From NCBI RefSeq assembly GCF_020921035.1, contig NC_063157.1, positions 18,549,777 to 18,613,776 on the forward strand: DNA of 64,000 nt, written 5' to 3'. Both the position numbers and the translations under genes were made by a program. This document shows positions 24,112 through 34,934 of the stretch, in pieces. Under the pieces are notes generated by a model. That model was not told the origin of the DNA. It did no database searches and saw only the letters and a program-made list of their open reading frames with translations. The DNA comes from Rhodamnia argentea (Eukaryota; Streptophyta; Magnoliopsida; Myrtales; Myrtaceae). The stretch's first letter is position 1. Every line of letters starts with the position of its first letter.

Positions 24112-27062
24112 TGTAACGCCCAGGAAATTTGGATTTTGTAATTTGCCCGAATTCAATAAAAAGGAAGAAAATTGAATTTTAGTCGGTGCAAATTTTGGAT
24201 CGTAAGGACGTAAGTGACGAATTTGGACGAGTCCCGAAATATCGTTCGATTTCGATTGGGTCTCGAAATCTCGGTCACCGCAATTTAGGATTCTAATTCT
24301 CGCGCCTAGACTTTTTCCGGACCTAACCTAGCCCGTGAAAATTCAAATTTTATTCCCAATCGGTTGAGCCAAAAATCTTATTAGTCTCGATTTATCAAAT
24401 TACGAAACCGCCCTTGGATATTATGCATAAGAGACGAAAGAGTTTAATTTGGAAGTGACCCGTAGACCCCACCTTCATCAAATCTTTAGCCACTTTTAGT
24501 CAAACCAGTCAAAACTTCACTCTCTTTCCTCTCTCTTCTCTCTCTCCCTCACGTCCGCTCCCTCATCTCCCCTGTTCACCCGCGCAACTCCCCTCCGGAA
24601 CCAAACCACTCCTCCTTCCTTCTTTGTTTTCGCGAGCCACCACCTCCGACCACCAACTACCTTCCTCTACCGCCACTCGGCCTTCGTCCGGCCGCCGTTC
24701 GCCGGACACTGGCTGGACGGTCGCCCGAAGCTCCCTCGGTCGGCCTGCCCTATTTCGGCTTTAGTAGGTCCGTTGGACTGCGTCCGCCCTTGCCGCCGCC
24801 TTCGCCCACCACCGAGCACCCCATGCCACTTCCAGCCACCACTCCACCTTCCTCCGACAGCCACCTGCCACCATGAACCGCCGTAGAGCCGCGATTCAGC
24901 CCCGGAACAACACACCGGCGTAGCCTGCCCTGTTTTGCGCTAAATTGCCCTCCACCGCCCTCCGCCGGGATTGAGGTAGACCCACCGCCCTCCGACCACC
25001 CCAAACGGTCGTCCTCCACCTCTAGTTGTCCCACGGAGCCACTGGAAGCCGGCCACCGCCCGTAGAGCTCGGGATGAACCCCGGCCGGTCTCCCCTGTTT
25101 CTGAACCGCCGCCTCTATTTTCTGCGCCGATTCTGTTTCGCCAATGTTCGACCGTCCCGTGGCGCCGTCACCGCCATCCAAAGCTCCCCCACAAAACCCC
25201 CCCGACGTTGGCCACCCTTTGCCCCGGCCTTGCACGGCCTGAAACCCCCAAAAACAGGCCCCGATGCCTCTGTCTTGCTCTGTGTTTCTCCGTCCCGAGC
25301 ACCGTTCACGCCGGCCACCCACTGTTCGGGACAGCTCCGGCCACCGCCCGCCACCCCCCAAGTCCTGAGCCGCTGTCTCGAGGTGTCACCAAGTCTTCGG
25401 GCCATCTCGGACCGAGTTGGAAGCCCGGAGTTTAAGTCGGGCCGCGAGTCGTCGTCGTCATCATCGTCGAGCAGGGCCAAGTTCGTGACGTCGCCACTCG
25501 AGTTGAGACCGCCCGTGCTAGTTAAATTTGTGAGTTAGCCCCTAACTCTTGGTTAAGATGCTAATTGCGTTCGGATTTAGGTTAATTAGCTAATTAGGGT
25601 ATTTAGGTAGATTAATTACGGTCGGGCTAGATAGAAATATGGTTTAGGCTAAATGACCGTAATTAGTTAAGATTAGCCAATTAGCTAGGTTGTTCGTGGC
25701 TAATTGGTAAGTAGAATTGATTGATTTGACGGATTGCATTGGTTGATCGTGAGCGAGCGATAGGTTAGAGACGAATGCGCAATTGGAATTGAAATTTGAA
25801 ATTAATAATCGATCGGCTGCAATTGATTAATCGATTCATCGAATTGTTAGTGTGAATGCCAGTTTTGACTATTGATTGCCATAGGGATCTGATTATAGGT
25901 TAATCACCCCAATTGCCCGGTTAGTCATTCGATATAATTGTGCATTCATGTGACCACGTATGAGATAAAATTGCATGGTTTTGCACGAAAACGGCCTTGG
26001 GGCAAGTATTTGAACATGCGAGTATGAGCATTCGACATAATTCCAAGAAAAGAACTGGTTGGTTGTCGAAATGCCCGAGTGGTCACATAATGGGATAATT
26101 CCAACGATCATTGTTTTCTAGTCGATCGGTCCTGGCAATCATTGCCTTCTGGTTGCTGGATGCGCGTCAATCATTATCTTCTGGCTATACGTTTGCCGGT
26201 CGCAGCTTGTGATGGGTCGAAGCCTTTTAAGGATTCTTGTTAGCTTCGTGCTGTGTCAACAATCATTGTCTTCTGGTTGGTCGAGCGGAGTCACATGGAC
26301 TATCAGAAGCCGTTGCCGGAAGTAAGGGACGATACACGGTCGGCCAGAAGAGCGCCAACCGACTAGTGTGTTGGCACCAACCGAATAGTATGCGGGACCT
26401 ACGAGTCGGATATGATAATAAATGGACTACGTGTGGTGTCTTGTGCATACAAGTGCTATAATGTTTTGCAGTGGGTTGAATTGGTTTTGTTGGTTGACTA
26501 TTAAGTCGAGTCCGCATTGCATTATGTGTGGCCTAGAGGGTAAGCTTGCATGTGGTTGGAATATCTGCTCTATGTTGATGTGGCTGCTTATTAGGGTGTC
26601 TGAGAGAATCAACGTCCTAATCAGGCTTAGGCATTGGCTCACTAAGATTAATTTCTCACCCCGTCATGGTTAACAATTTTCAGGCAATGATGGAGGCCGT
26701 GGACGTTGACCCTTGAGGATTGTGGTAAGATTTTTAGGAGTAGACAAGGGATTAACCTTACCCGACCTCGTGTCTTTTTGAGGTCTTAGTGAGCCGCCCC
26801 AAAGAATGGGGTTGTATATATTTACCGTAGCTCGGTAAGGTTAAATTTCATCTACTCGGGCTGTTGATTGAGATCGTATTTTGTGAATTGACTGTGTTAA
26901 TTTTCCTACTGTACTATCCCGTTGTTGTTGATTGTCCGGGAGATTTGTGCGTTTCGCATGCGCCGTATTTTCGTAGGTCGATAGCCTACCTGGGACGCTA
27001 TCATTCATGACCCGAGGCGAGTAAGGTAGGAATGTCGCGAGCTCGAGAGTCGGGGCGTGATG
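24112..27062 (+). repeat. 3' LTR of the chromovirus
   Basis: The start TGTAACGCCCAGG follows a purine-rich tract (AAGGTAAGGAGAG) that would prime plus-strand synthesis. The end is TGATG, where the 5' copy has TGACA, so the canonical CA end has decayed to TG. The rest aligns collinearly with 16495-19448. Confidence 0.9.
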
Positions 27063-27067
27063 TGCAC

Positions 27068-28785
27068 GACCAAAATATCCCGAGCAATGGAAGAGAGAAT
27101 AGGATATCTCAAAGAATTGACTTTCCACCAAGTTAAGATATCAAAGTCGGGACTATAACGTTCATAATCTTCTTCCAAATACTTATATAATTCAGATTTT
27201 TCTTCGAAATATTGTTGTCTTGTTTCACTAAGATATACTTCAATCATAATGTCCACACCAACCACTAGAGACTTTGTCATGCTCATTGTTCTTGTACCTT
27301 CAACCTCAAGTTGTTTTGGGGACATACACCGGTGCGATATTGCTCAAACAAAAACTTTAGAGATGTTGTTACTTATTTTTCTTAAAGTTTATGCTCCTTT
27401 GCTTTCATAAAAATGATTAATCAACCATTTCGGATACTCCCACTTATGTCAAGGGTCAAGTATGCAAGCAATGAACAAAGATAGATTGATGTTGTTCACA
27501 TTACAAAAATACTTATTGAATTTGATCTTTATTTTCTTGGTCATTTCCTGCAAACTCCTATCCTTATTTTCACAATATCTATTAATTATCATAAGAATCC
27601 AATAGACATCTTCAGCGAACAATTACTAGTGACATAAGAAGTACTCGATACTTTCAAAGTCATGTCGGAGAACATCTTCAAGAAAGGAAGAATTCCCCAG
27701 GCATATTCCCAATCATCAATAGTAGGCAACCCACTCCCTCCTCTCATCTTGGAAAGCTCTTCGAAAAATTTGCAATCCTCAATATCTAAGTATGTTGAGT
27801 TCCAGCGAGTTTTCATATCTAAACATACAAGACTCTTAGACTCGATATTTTCTAACTCGATGCACTTCTTAAACCGTTGCAACCTCGATGGAGAGGACCT
27901 CACATAACGCACTGGTGAGCATATTCTAACAATTGAATGATCCATTTCTTTCAACCCCTCTCTCACAATCAAGCTCAACATATGTGTACAACATCTCATG
28001 AGGAGTAACTCACCATCCCATAGTAGAGAGTTACAATGGATGAGTCTCATCTTCAAGTATTGAACTCCCAAGTCATTAGAGCTTGCATTATCCACGGTGC
28101 TAGAAAAAATATTTTTAATCCCCCAACCAATCAAACATTTCTCCACCACTTTTCCTATAATCTCACCTGAATGTCCCGGAATTTGACAAAAATTCAAAAT
28201 TCTTTTTTGCAACTTCCATCCAGTGTCTACAAAATGTGCGGTGAGACACATATAACTCAAGTTTTGACACGAGGTCCATGTGCCAGTTGTAAGAGATACT
28301 CTTGGAGATGTATCAGAAAGATATATTTTCAATTTGTTTCTTTGATCCAAGAATAACTCATAACAAGGTTGCCTCAAAGTGTTTCTTGAGGGTATTAAAA
28401 AATTTGGTTGGATTCCCCTCACGAATTTCCAAAATACCTCATTTTCTACAATCTTGAGAGGCAATTCAACAATAATGAACATGGCCGCTAAGTCTTTTCA
28501 ACTAGCAGTTTGGTCAAATTTCCATAGACCAAATGAACTACCAACCCCAACAAGTTGACCCGAGGCATCTTTTTGCCTTTTCTCTACGTATCCATAAGTA
28601 TATTGCTTACATATGTTTAAATGGGTGCGCATCGCAATTGTCCCTTGCTTAAAACCAATAAGAGTCTCACAATATACACATTTGGCTTTACATTGGCTAT
28701 CGTCTGTCTCTTTATAGTGATTCCACACATTGGATATCATCGCAGTCCTTTTATCTGTGCTAGTAGCTTGACTCATTGAATCCAC
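27068..28785 (-). pseudogene. hAT transposase (BED finger, RNase-H-like core, start of dimerisation domain)
   Basis: Reading down from ATG 28785, a BED-type zinc finger spans VWNHY...CKAKCVYCETLIG...MRTHLNICK. An in-frame TGA at 28495-28497 follows. The same frame continues with LPLKIVENEVFWKF, TTGTWTSCQNLSYMCLTAHF, FSSTVDNASSND, CCTHMLSLIVREGL and TRWNSTYLD, the hAT catalytic and insertion regions. After 27589 the frame is shifted and has several stops, but a DUF4413-like segment can still be followed. The dimerisation domain begins YLEEDYERYSPDFDILTWWK and runs to LARDIL-type residues, where the chromovirus interrupts it. The rest is at 16312-16489. Confidence 0.85.
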
Positions 28786-29218
28786 CTATCAATAAAACAA
28801 GTACAAAATCACATAAAAATCTTGTAAATGACAAAATAAATGCTAACTAGAATCGTATAAGTCCCACAAGAGCAAACGAGATTGAGCATTCATACAATCA
28901 ACTAATTACAAGTCAACGTCGTCAAGCGGGGTAGCGACAACGGACCAGAGCTGGTGGAAGGAGATGAAGAAGGGGACGAGGAGGAAGAACAGGCCAAAGT
29001 AGAGTTGCTGGAAGGAGGAGGAGGAAGTGGGTGGATAATGGAACGAGCTATTCTAGGGTTTTGTGTATTTTGAGTTAGAGAAGCCCAAGCCCAAGCATGC
29101 CAAACCAAAAAAAACTGAACCAATAAAAAAATTGTGGTTCTTTCTACTAACCGAACTAAGAATCGAACTGAACCGAAAATTTACGAAATTTCGGTTCGAT
29201 TCCTGGTTTGGTCCCTAC

Positions 29219-29226
29219 TTTTAATG
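29219..29226. repeat. hAT target-site duplication, right copy
   Basis: TTTTAATG, identical to 14526-14533. Confidence 0.7.
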
Positions 29227-29685
29227 ATCATTATTTGCTGCTACAATCTACTAACCACAAATCAAATTCAGACATTAATAACAAAGTAAAATTCTCAATC
29301 ATAAATATCGTTCGAAATGAAAACTCGGAATCATGGTTCCAAATTTCACACCCATCATCGGACGCCATGAAATACCACAGGATTGCACGTTGTACACTTG
29401 TTTGTAAAATAGTTTTGACAAAAATTGATCATACAGTGACATGTCGATTCATAAATAAAATACATATTTTTTCTATTATTAGATTTAATATTTTGTATTT
29501 CTTTGGGGACAGTGAAAAGGTTACTCTTAACAAAAGTAAAAAAAAAAAAAAAAAAGCAACGTGGAGTTAGAAAATGTGTAATTGCTTTTATTTTCTATTG
29601 AAAATGACAAACTCAAAACATATTTCGCAATGGCTTAATTCACTAAAGCAATCCTCAATTTCTCGTCCAATCTTAATTCTACCCC
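29227..29685. other. Intergenic, no supported gene
   Basis: AT-rich, with a run of A near 29540. A frame at 29208-29570 has no recognisable product. Confidence 0.5.
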
Positions 29686-29687
29686 AA

Positions 29688-29890
29688 ACTTTAGTAGTTG
29701 TTTTTGTCCATTTAGTACCTTTAGTGGTTCTTATATCTTACGTATTCCTTGGATTATTTACAAATGATGTGCAAGCTCTTATTTTTGCAACTTTAGCCGC
29801 AACTTATATGGGCGAATCCATGGAGGATCATCGACTCGTTTTCAAAATCGTTGTTTTTTAGTTTAACCTAAGGTAATGTATGTACAACTC
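29688..29890 (+). pseudogene. atpI: Plastid atpI 3' end inserted in the nucleus (NUPT)
   Basis: The segment encodes [33 protein letters not shown] and YMGESMEDH. This closely follows the C terminus of the chloroplast ATP synthase CF0 subunit IV (a subunit), with several substitutions and loss of the stop, so translation runs on. The nucleotide sequence after it looks like a plastid spacer. The copy lacks most of the gene and is a nuclear plastid DNA relic of some age. Confidence 0.85.
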
Positions 29891-30059
29891 AAGATAATCT
29901 ACTAGGGAAGATGAAAATAGACAAATAAGGTATATACACTCCACGAGGATTACTGTTCAAAGGGAAGTAGACTACTAAAAAATTTCACATTTCACTTATG
30001 TAGTAATTTATACTTCAATAAAGAATTCAAATATTGAAATAAAACAAAAATAATAATGA

Positions 30060-30390
30060 ATCAATGAAATGTTGCTTGGTCTTCACTGCTAACTTGAGTA
30101 AGGAGTTGATTTTTGAAATTTTTTCGAGAATTCGAAAGTGAAAACCCCTTTTTAATTTGGCGTAACAACTTGAGCCAAAAAAAAGTAAACTTTCACGTCC
30201 GATTTTGAAGGGGGATCCTATAGGATACCATCCCAATTTTTCTTTTGCTAGGCCCATGGCTGAAAAACTTACTTTCCTTTGATTATGAGGGTTATTCGAA
30301 TATGAAATCCAATCTTGGAAATACAGACATCCCACTTTTTTTACAATTCAAGGTTTCGATACATTTTGAAATCAAGAAATCCAATTCTTT
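30060..30390 (+). pseudogene. rpoC1: Plastid rpoC1 intron/exon 2 fragment (NUPT)
   Basis: From about 30228 the sequence encodes FSFARPMAEK, then LFEYEIQSWKY and FFTIQGFDTF, interrupted by stops. This matches the start of exon 2 of chloroplast RNA polymerase beta' subunit rpoC1. Just upstream, TTGAGCC...AAACTTTCACGTCCGATTTT resembles domain V of the group II intron that splits this gene. On the chloroplast map rpoC1 lies upstream of atpI with rpoC2 and rps2 between; here it lies directly downstream. The insertion is therefore rearranged. Confidence 0.8.
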
Positions 30391-30553
30391 TTGTTTGAAA
30401 AATGCACAAACTTTTATTATTAATCACAAATCTACCCCGCCTCCAAAAATCTCCACTAGCTTCTTCAAAAGTATTCACATCGGGGCCGATTAAGGATTCA
30501 TTGCCAAAACCGGCGTCTTAATCAATACTCTTACTTTCGTATGAAACCATATT

Positions 30554-31033
30554 GGAAAAATTGCTAAAACAGTTATAAATCTATTGTAATTGTGTCAATT
30601 CCGTCCTAAATCTTTTTTTTTTCAAATTCAATCATAAACCTTTTACATGTATGTCAATTCATCCATCCAAGTCACTTTGGTCGGATGACACTAACGTGAC
30701 ATTAGTAATACTTATTTCAAATATTTTATTTAGTTTTCTTTTTTCCTTTCTTATTCATTTTTTCCTTTCTCCTTTTTTCACCAACCGATCACCAACTAGA
30801 GGTGAGGTTCAGAGCCCTCACCTCTGGTCGGTTGCCAATCCGGCGCAGACTGGAGGAAGCAAGAGAAGAAAAAAAAGATAAATAAATAAATAAAAATTTA
30901 TAACATTATTTAAAAAAATCCACTTCAATGCTGGCTAGCTAAAGTTATGGACAGAATCGGCATAAAATGCAAAATGTTTAAGACTGAATTGGTACAATTG
31001 TAATATATTTAGGATTTTTTTGATAATTTATCC
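30554..31033. mobile_element. Foldback (MITE-like) element
   Basis: The left end GGAAAAATTGCTAAAAC followed by TAAATCTATTGTAATTGTG is matched in inverted order at the right by GGATAAATTATCAAAAA and TAAATATATTACAATTGTA. The next block, CAATTCCGTCCTAAA/CAATTCAGTCTTAAA, also pairs. It has no coding capacity. The ends are set by the inverted match, and no clean target duplication is visible. Confidence 0.55.
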
Positions 31034-31418
31034 GAAGAATATCAACCTCCTAATGTGGATAATTTTGAAGAAACCTATGTCGATGTTTGGATACGAAACA
31101 AATTTAATGCTGGAGTGAAATTTGACGATAATTTTCGAGAGACATTCGAAGTAAAATTGAGATTGAGCTTAAAATTGATGGGTTATTTCAGGAAATTAGG
31201 CCTTAAAACAAATGAATCGCACTGAACTGGCTGGGCAAAGGCCAGCCCAGCCGCGACCGCAAGGACAAGAGAGACCGGCCCAACTGATGCTCGTCAAACG
31301 TGACCGGTCCGCTAAGGGCAAAGACGTCTTTTCAACTTAGCCACCGGAATGTGCAATCATATAAGGTCACAGTAATACCATAAAAAATGAAAATAAAAAG
31401 AAATTCCTTCTGCGATCC

Positions 31419-31420
<2 letters not shown>

Positions 31421-31450
<30 letters not shown>
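31421..31450. repeat. (CT)n microsatellite in ADF 5' leader
   Basis: An uninterrupted CT run about 65 bp before the first ATG of the upstream ADF gene. CT-rich leaders are common in plant housekeeping promoters; a regulatory role is inference. Confidence 0.8.
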
Positions 31451-31453
<3 letters not shown>

Positions 31454-31516
31454 GATCCCTAGATTTCCTCTCGTTCTTCCTGTCACTCCTCCTCGGTGCT
31501 CGATTTCCTCGGCGAC

Positions 31517-33571
31517 ATGGTAAGAGTCTCCGTGCTCCTGCTGCTTCGGGTCACTGCCTCCGATTTCTTTTCGTTTTTCTTCTTTTCGTGTTTTTTTTTT
31601 TTTTTGCGGGTTCTTTTCCGAATTGAGGTGCGCGGTCGCTGGATACTGGTTTCTCCGATTTTCACGCGATGTCGTTGTAGATTTTGTTTATGATCGGGGT
31701 TTTTCTGGGTCCGATCTGAGTTCGATTTGGTGGATTGAGGCGATCGATCTTGGTCGGTGCCCGTACGATGCTGCTGATATTCCCATCGTGTTGCTGGGTT
31801 GCTGGGGTTTCTTGTTTGATCTGTCGTTCTGCGAATGCTCCCGAGCTGTTTGATGATGTGTCGTTTACATGCGGAACATCCGGGACTCTGTCCTCTGGTC
31901 GGTTTGCTTTATGGCGTTTAGTGAACCTTTTCACTTTGGGGTCTTTGGAAGCATGATCTGAATTCAGAATCTCAAATGAAAGAACCCTAAGAAAGCCCAT
32001 CAGAGCAAAAGATTTCTTCGAAAGATAGTTAAGTGATGAAAAGTTTTGCCAACTTTTGAATGCCTAGGACTGATCACTTTGGGGAACCGTAGTAGTTTTT
32101 TTTTTGGTAAGGGGGGGAACCGTAGTAGTTCCTCTGGTAATTAATTGAAAAGATGTTTCAAAAAAAACTAAGAAGTAAAGCAATAGCATAACGTTGGAAT
32201 CGAATGATAGACGGTGAAGCTTGGTTGGGGTTTAAGATTATCTTTGAGATCGTGCCATAACATTAACACGGTATATCGTCGCGTCTAAGAAACTGAAACT
32301 TGGCAATAGTGAGTCTGGAAAAGTTGGTCCATCTGCATGGGAAAATGAACAATGGAAAAACAATGGAGCTATTTCAAAAGCCTGCTTAACCCCCTTAAAA
32401 GGCTAATATATCTTCTTGATCCACACTCAATTTATCTGCACTTGCTAATGCTTGCAACTGATCTGGTCTTTAACTATCGCGTGTGCTTTTGATATGACCC
32501 AACAAGTGCCATGGCTTTTTTTTTTTTGGTCATACAGTGCCGTGGCTTTGAGTAGTTCAATTTTTGCCTTTTTTTTGGATAAAATGCCATCCAATCTTTC
32601 CCGGTACAGGATGATTCTTTTTTTCTGGTTCTTATAAGTGGCTGCTGTAAATTTGTTAGCACACGCTCTTCTTTTGGTCTATCATTCATTGTACGGAACT
32701 TTCGTTTTTGAAGTGGATGATGTGTGCAACTGTTAATGTAGCATTTGGTATTTGATCCTTTTTATTCGATCATGCGACATTCTTGCAATCTAAACACTAT
32801 CACATGTTGCCGTTAAATATTTGAGTTGAGGGAGCTGTTGTTAGCAGAGTGGGAAGTTGACACATCTTAAAAAGGTGCAATAGAGAGGTATTGATCTTCC
32901 TTTCCTCGTGTTAAAAATGGAGGAGGAGAAAATATCCATTGTCAATAAGATCTATCATATGAGAGTCATTCAAAAGTAGCTCAATTGTGTTATTGTATGT
33001 TTTGGTTTCATAATTTGGTTACTATTGCTCGATTTGCTGTCTTATCTCTGGCAACTATATGCTTTTAGGCAAACGCAGCTTCTGGTATGGCAGTGCATGA
33101 TGATTGCAAGTTGAAGTTCTTAGAGTTGAAGGCGAAAAGGACATACCGTTTCATAGTGTATAAGATTGAAGAGAAGCAAAAGCAAGTGATCGTTGAAAAA
33201 CTTGGAGAACCTGCAGATAGTTATGAAGATTTTACTGCAAGCCTTCCTGCTGATGAGTGCAGATATGCTGTGTATGACTTTGATTTCATGACTCAAGAGA
33301 ATGTTCCAAAGAGCAGGATTATTTTCATTGCCTGGTAATGGCTGGCGATTGCACTTGTCAAACTTCATTTCTTTTCTTTGTTTTTTAGTTTTCTTTAACT
33401 CATTCCTACTTTATGTGCAGGTCTCCTGATACTTCCAAAGTGAGAAACAAGATGATTTATGCAAGTTCTAAAGACAGATTCAAGAGGGAGTTGGATGGTA
33501 TCCAGGTTGAGTTGCAGGCGACTGATCCAACTGAAATGGGCATAGATGTTATCAGAAGCCGCTCCACTTGA
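31517..33571 (+). CDS. ADF: Actin-depolymerizing factor, upstream tandem copy
   Basis: Exons are 31517-31519 (ATG alone), 33069-33334 and 33421-33571 (TGA), all with GT/AG introns, giving 139 codons, the normal plant ADF length. The product starts [20 protein letters not shown]. It contains the ADF/cofilin domain with [36 protein letters not shown], and the actin-binding helix region [15 protein letters not shown], ending DVIRSRST. ADFs bind and sever ADP-actin filaments in the cytosol. The N-terminal Ser6 is the usual regulatory phosphorylation site in this family and is present. The ATG-only exon and a long first intron (about 1.5 kb) are typical of subclass I plant ADF genes, where the intron enhances expression. 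The gene lies head to tail with a close paralogue 3.4 kb downstream. No defect is seen. Confidence 0.95.
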
Positions 33572-34152
33572 ATATAAAGTTTCATATGCAACCCAGGCTC
33601 TTCATATACCATTTCGGTGTCCATATGTGCCATATTGACATCCCTCGGGACACTTGGGACATAGGACTAGCAGTTATTTTACGTATTGGCTTGTCAAAGA
33701 AGTCTTCCATCGTAAGCGCTAGTTAATGCGCAGGATCATTAATATGTTGTAATGGTTGCTGTTTTCGGGATTGTGACATTCAGCGTTGTATGTTGTGGTT
33801 TATGGAGTGTGTGGACTCCAGTGTTTGCCAATTGTCTTTCTTCCCAAGGGGATGCAATCATAGCATGGCCTCATGAGTTTGTGTTTCTGTTATGGATGTT
33901 CATGCTTAACCTTAGCTTGAACCTGTGGCAATCACAGGATGACTTTCTGGGGTTGACTGGAGCTACTGTGTTACTTCATAGTATTCTCGGGATTCTCTAT
34001 ATTCGAGCTTCCGTATGTTTTCCTTCGGCAAACAGTCAGCTTCTCTGTGCTAATGCATGCCACTATTCCCCTTATGGGAGGTAAGGATTTGTTGCTTTTG
34101 TGGTGGACGACATTTGTCTCGGTCGTTGTCTTACCTTTATTGTCCCTTTGAG

Positions 34153-34197
<45 letters not shown>

Positions 34198-34934
34198 TTC
34201 CTTTTGGGCTGTCCAATATTTGCCTCAAATCTTAGGTTTTGGTTGGACTCAGGACCTGGTTTGTGGCAAATTTGATGGCTTCGTGCAGTCCTTTGTTAGA
34301 ACGGGTTTGATAAGGAGCCCACGAGATTTGGGTCTGAAGGAGTTTAGACATCACATTAGACCCAATTTCAACCTACATTACCAAGTTCTAAAAGAGAAAA
34401 CGATCACAAGAACGTCCATCGACACGTGATTATCTCTCTCTCTTCGTGAGTGCACGTCTGCACGTACAAGAAATGCCAAATTTGGACGCTATCAAGAGCT
34501 CATTTTGGAAATGTGCAATTTTTTTCAAATTTATTCTCCTAAAATTTTGATGACATTTTTAAACTATTTATGAATAACCAAGCATGTGGTCTCTTTTTTT
34601 TTTTTTTTGGTCAATACATTATCTAAATGATGTTATAAATTAAGATAACTGGGTATAAAGTAACGGTCAAAATGAGTACATGGGAGGGGGTCAATACATT
34701 ATTCTCCTCAAGATGAGAAGACCACTTCAACATTAAAAGAAACCCGTTTTTGACCAGTCACCTGCCTTTGTCAATGGAGACCGGTCAACTGTGAGGGCAA
34801 AGAGGTCTACTCGAAAAACTCTGCACTCTATCATCCCATCCCCCTCTCTCTCTCTCTCCTCCAAAGCCCTAGATTTCCTCCACCGTCTTCCTCTCACTTC
34901 TGGTTGTCTCTGCGCTGTTCTTCTCGGACGCAAA
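33572..34934. other. Spacer between the two ADF genes
   Basis: Contains the 3' UTR of the first ADF gene, a (CT)n run at 34155-34192, and the CT-rich leader of the second ADF gene just before 34935. Short frames are not credible genes. Confidence 0.6.

Larger units (their letters stand above)
16495..27062 (+). mobile_element. Ty3/gypsy chromovirus (Tekay/Del-like), 10.57 kb, decayed
   Basis: Two LTRs of 2954 and 2951 bp flank an internal region with a tRNA-iMet-type primer site, gag, protease, RT, RNase H, integrase and a C-terminal chromodomain, in the Ty3/gypsy order. The host target was the hAT transposase frame. The flanks are GGCAC (16490-16494) and TGCAC (27063-27067), a 5-bp duplication with one change. 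Several nonsense and frame changes break every domain. In the first roughly 230 bp, which I compared by eye, the LTRs differ at about 5% of positions, almost all transitions as expected from methylation decay. The long LTR and chromodomain suit the Tekay/Del lineage. Confidence 0.9.
14534..29218 (-). mobile_element. Ac-like hAT transposon, split by an LTR retrotransposon
   Basis: The element is bounded by an exact 8-bp duplication TTTTAATG. Read from the right, its end starts GTAGGGACCAAACC, a hAT-like terminus; the left end CTGAGTGTCAATGG is more diverged. Both subterminal regions carry the motif GGTTCAGTTCGATTC in inverted orientation. It encodes, on the minus strand, a BED-zinc-finger transposase of RICESLEEPER type in broken form. 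A 10.57-kb chromovirus occupies 16495-27062, so the original hAT was about 4.1 kb. Between the transposase end and the left terminus lies about 1.8 kb containing a captured host exon. Confidence 0.75.

Noticed and set aside
29208..29570. 120-codon frame after the hAT
   Set aside because: It overlaps the hAT terminus and target duplication and has no recognisable product.
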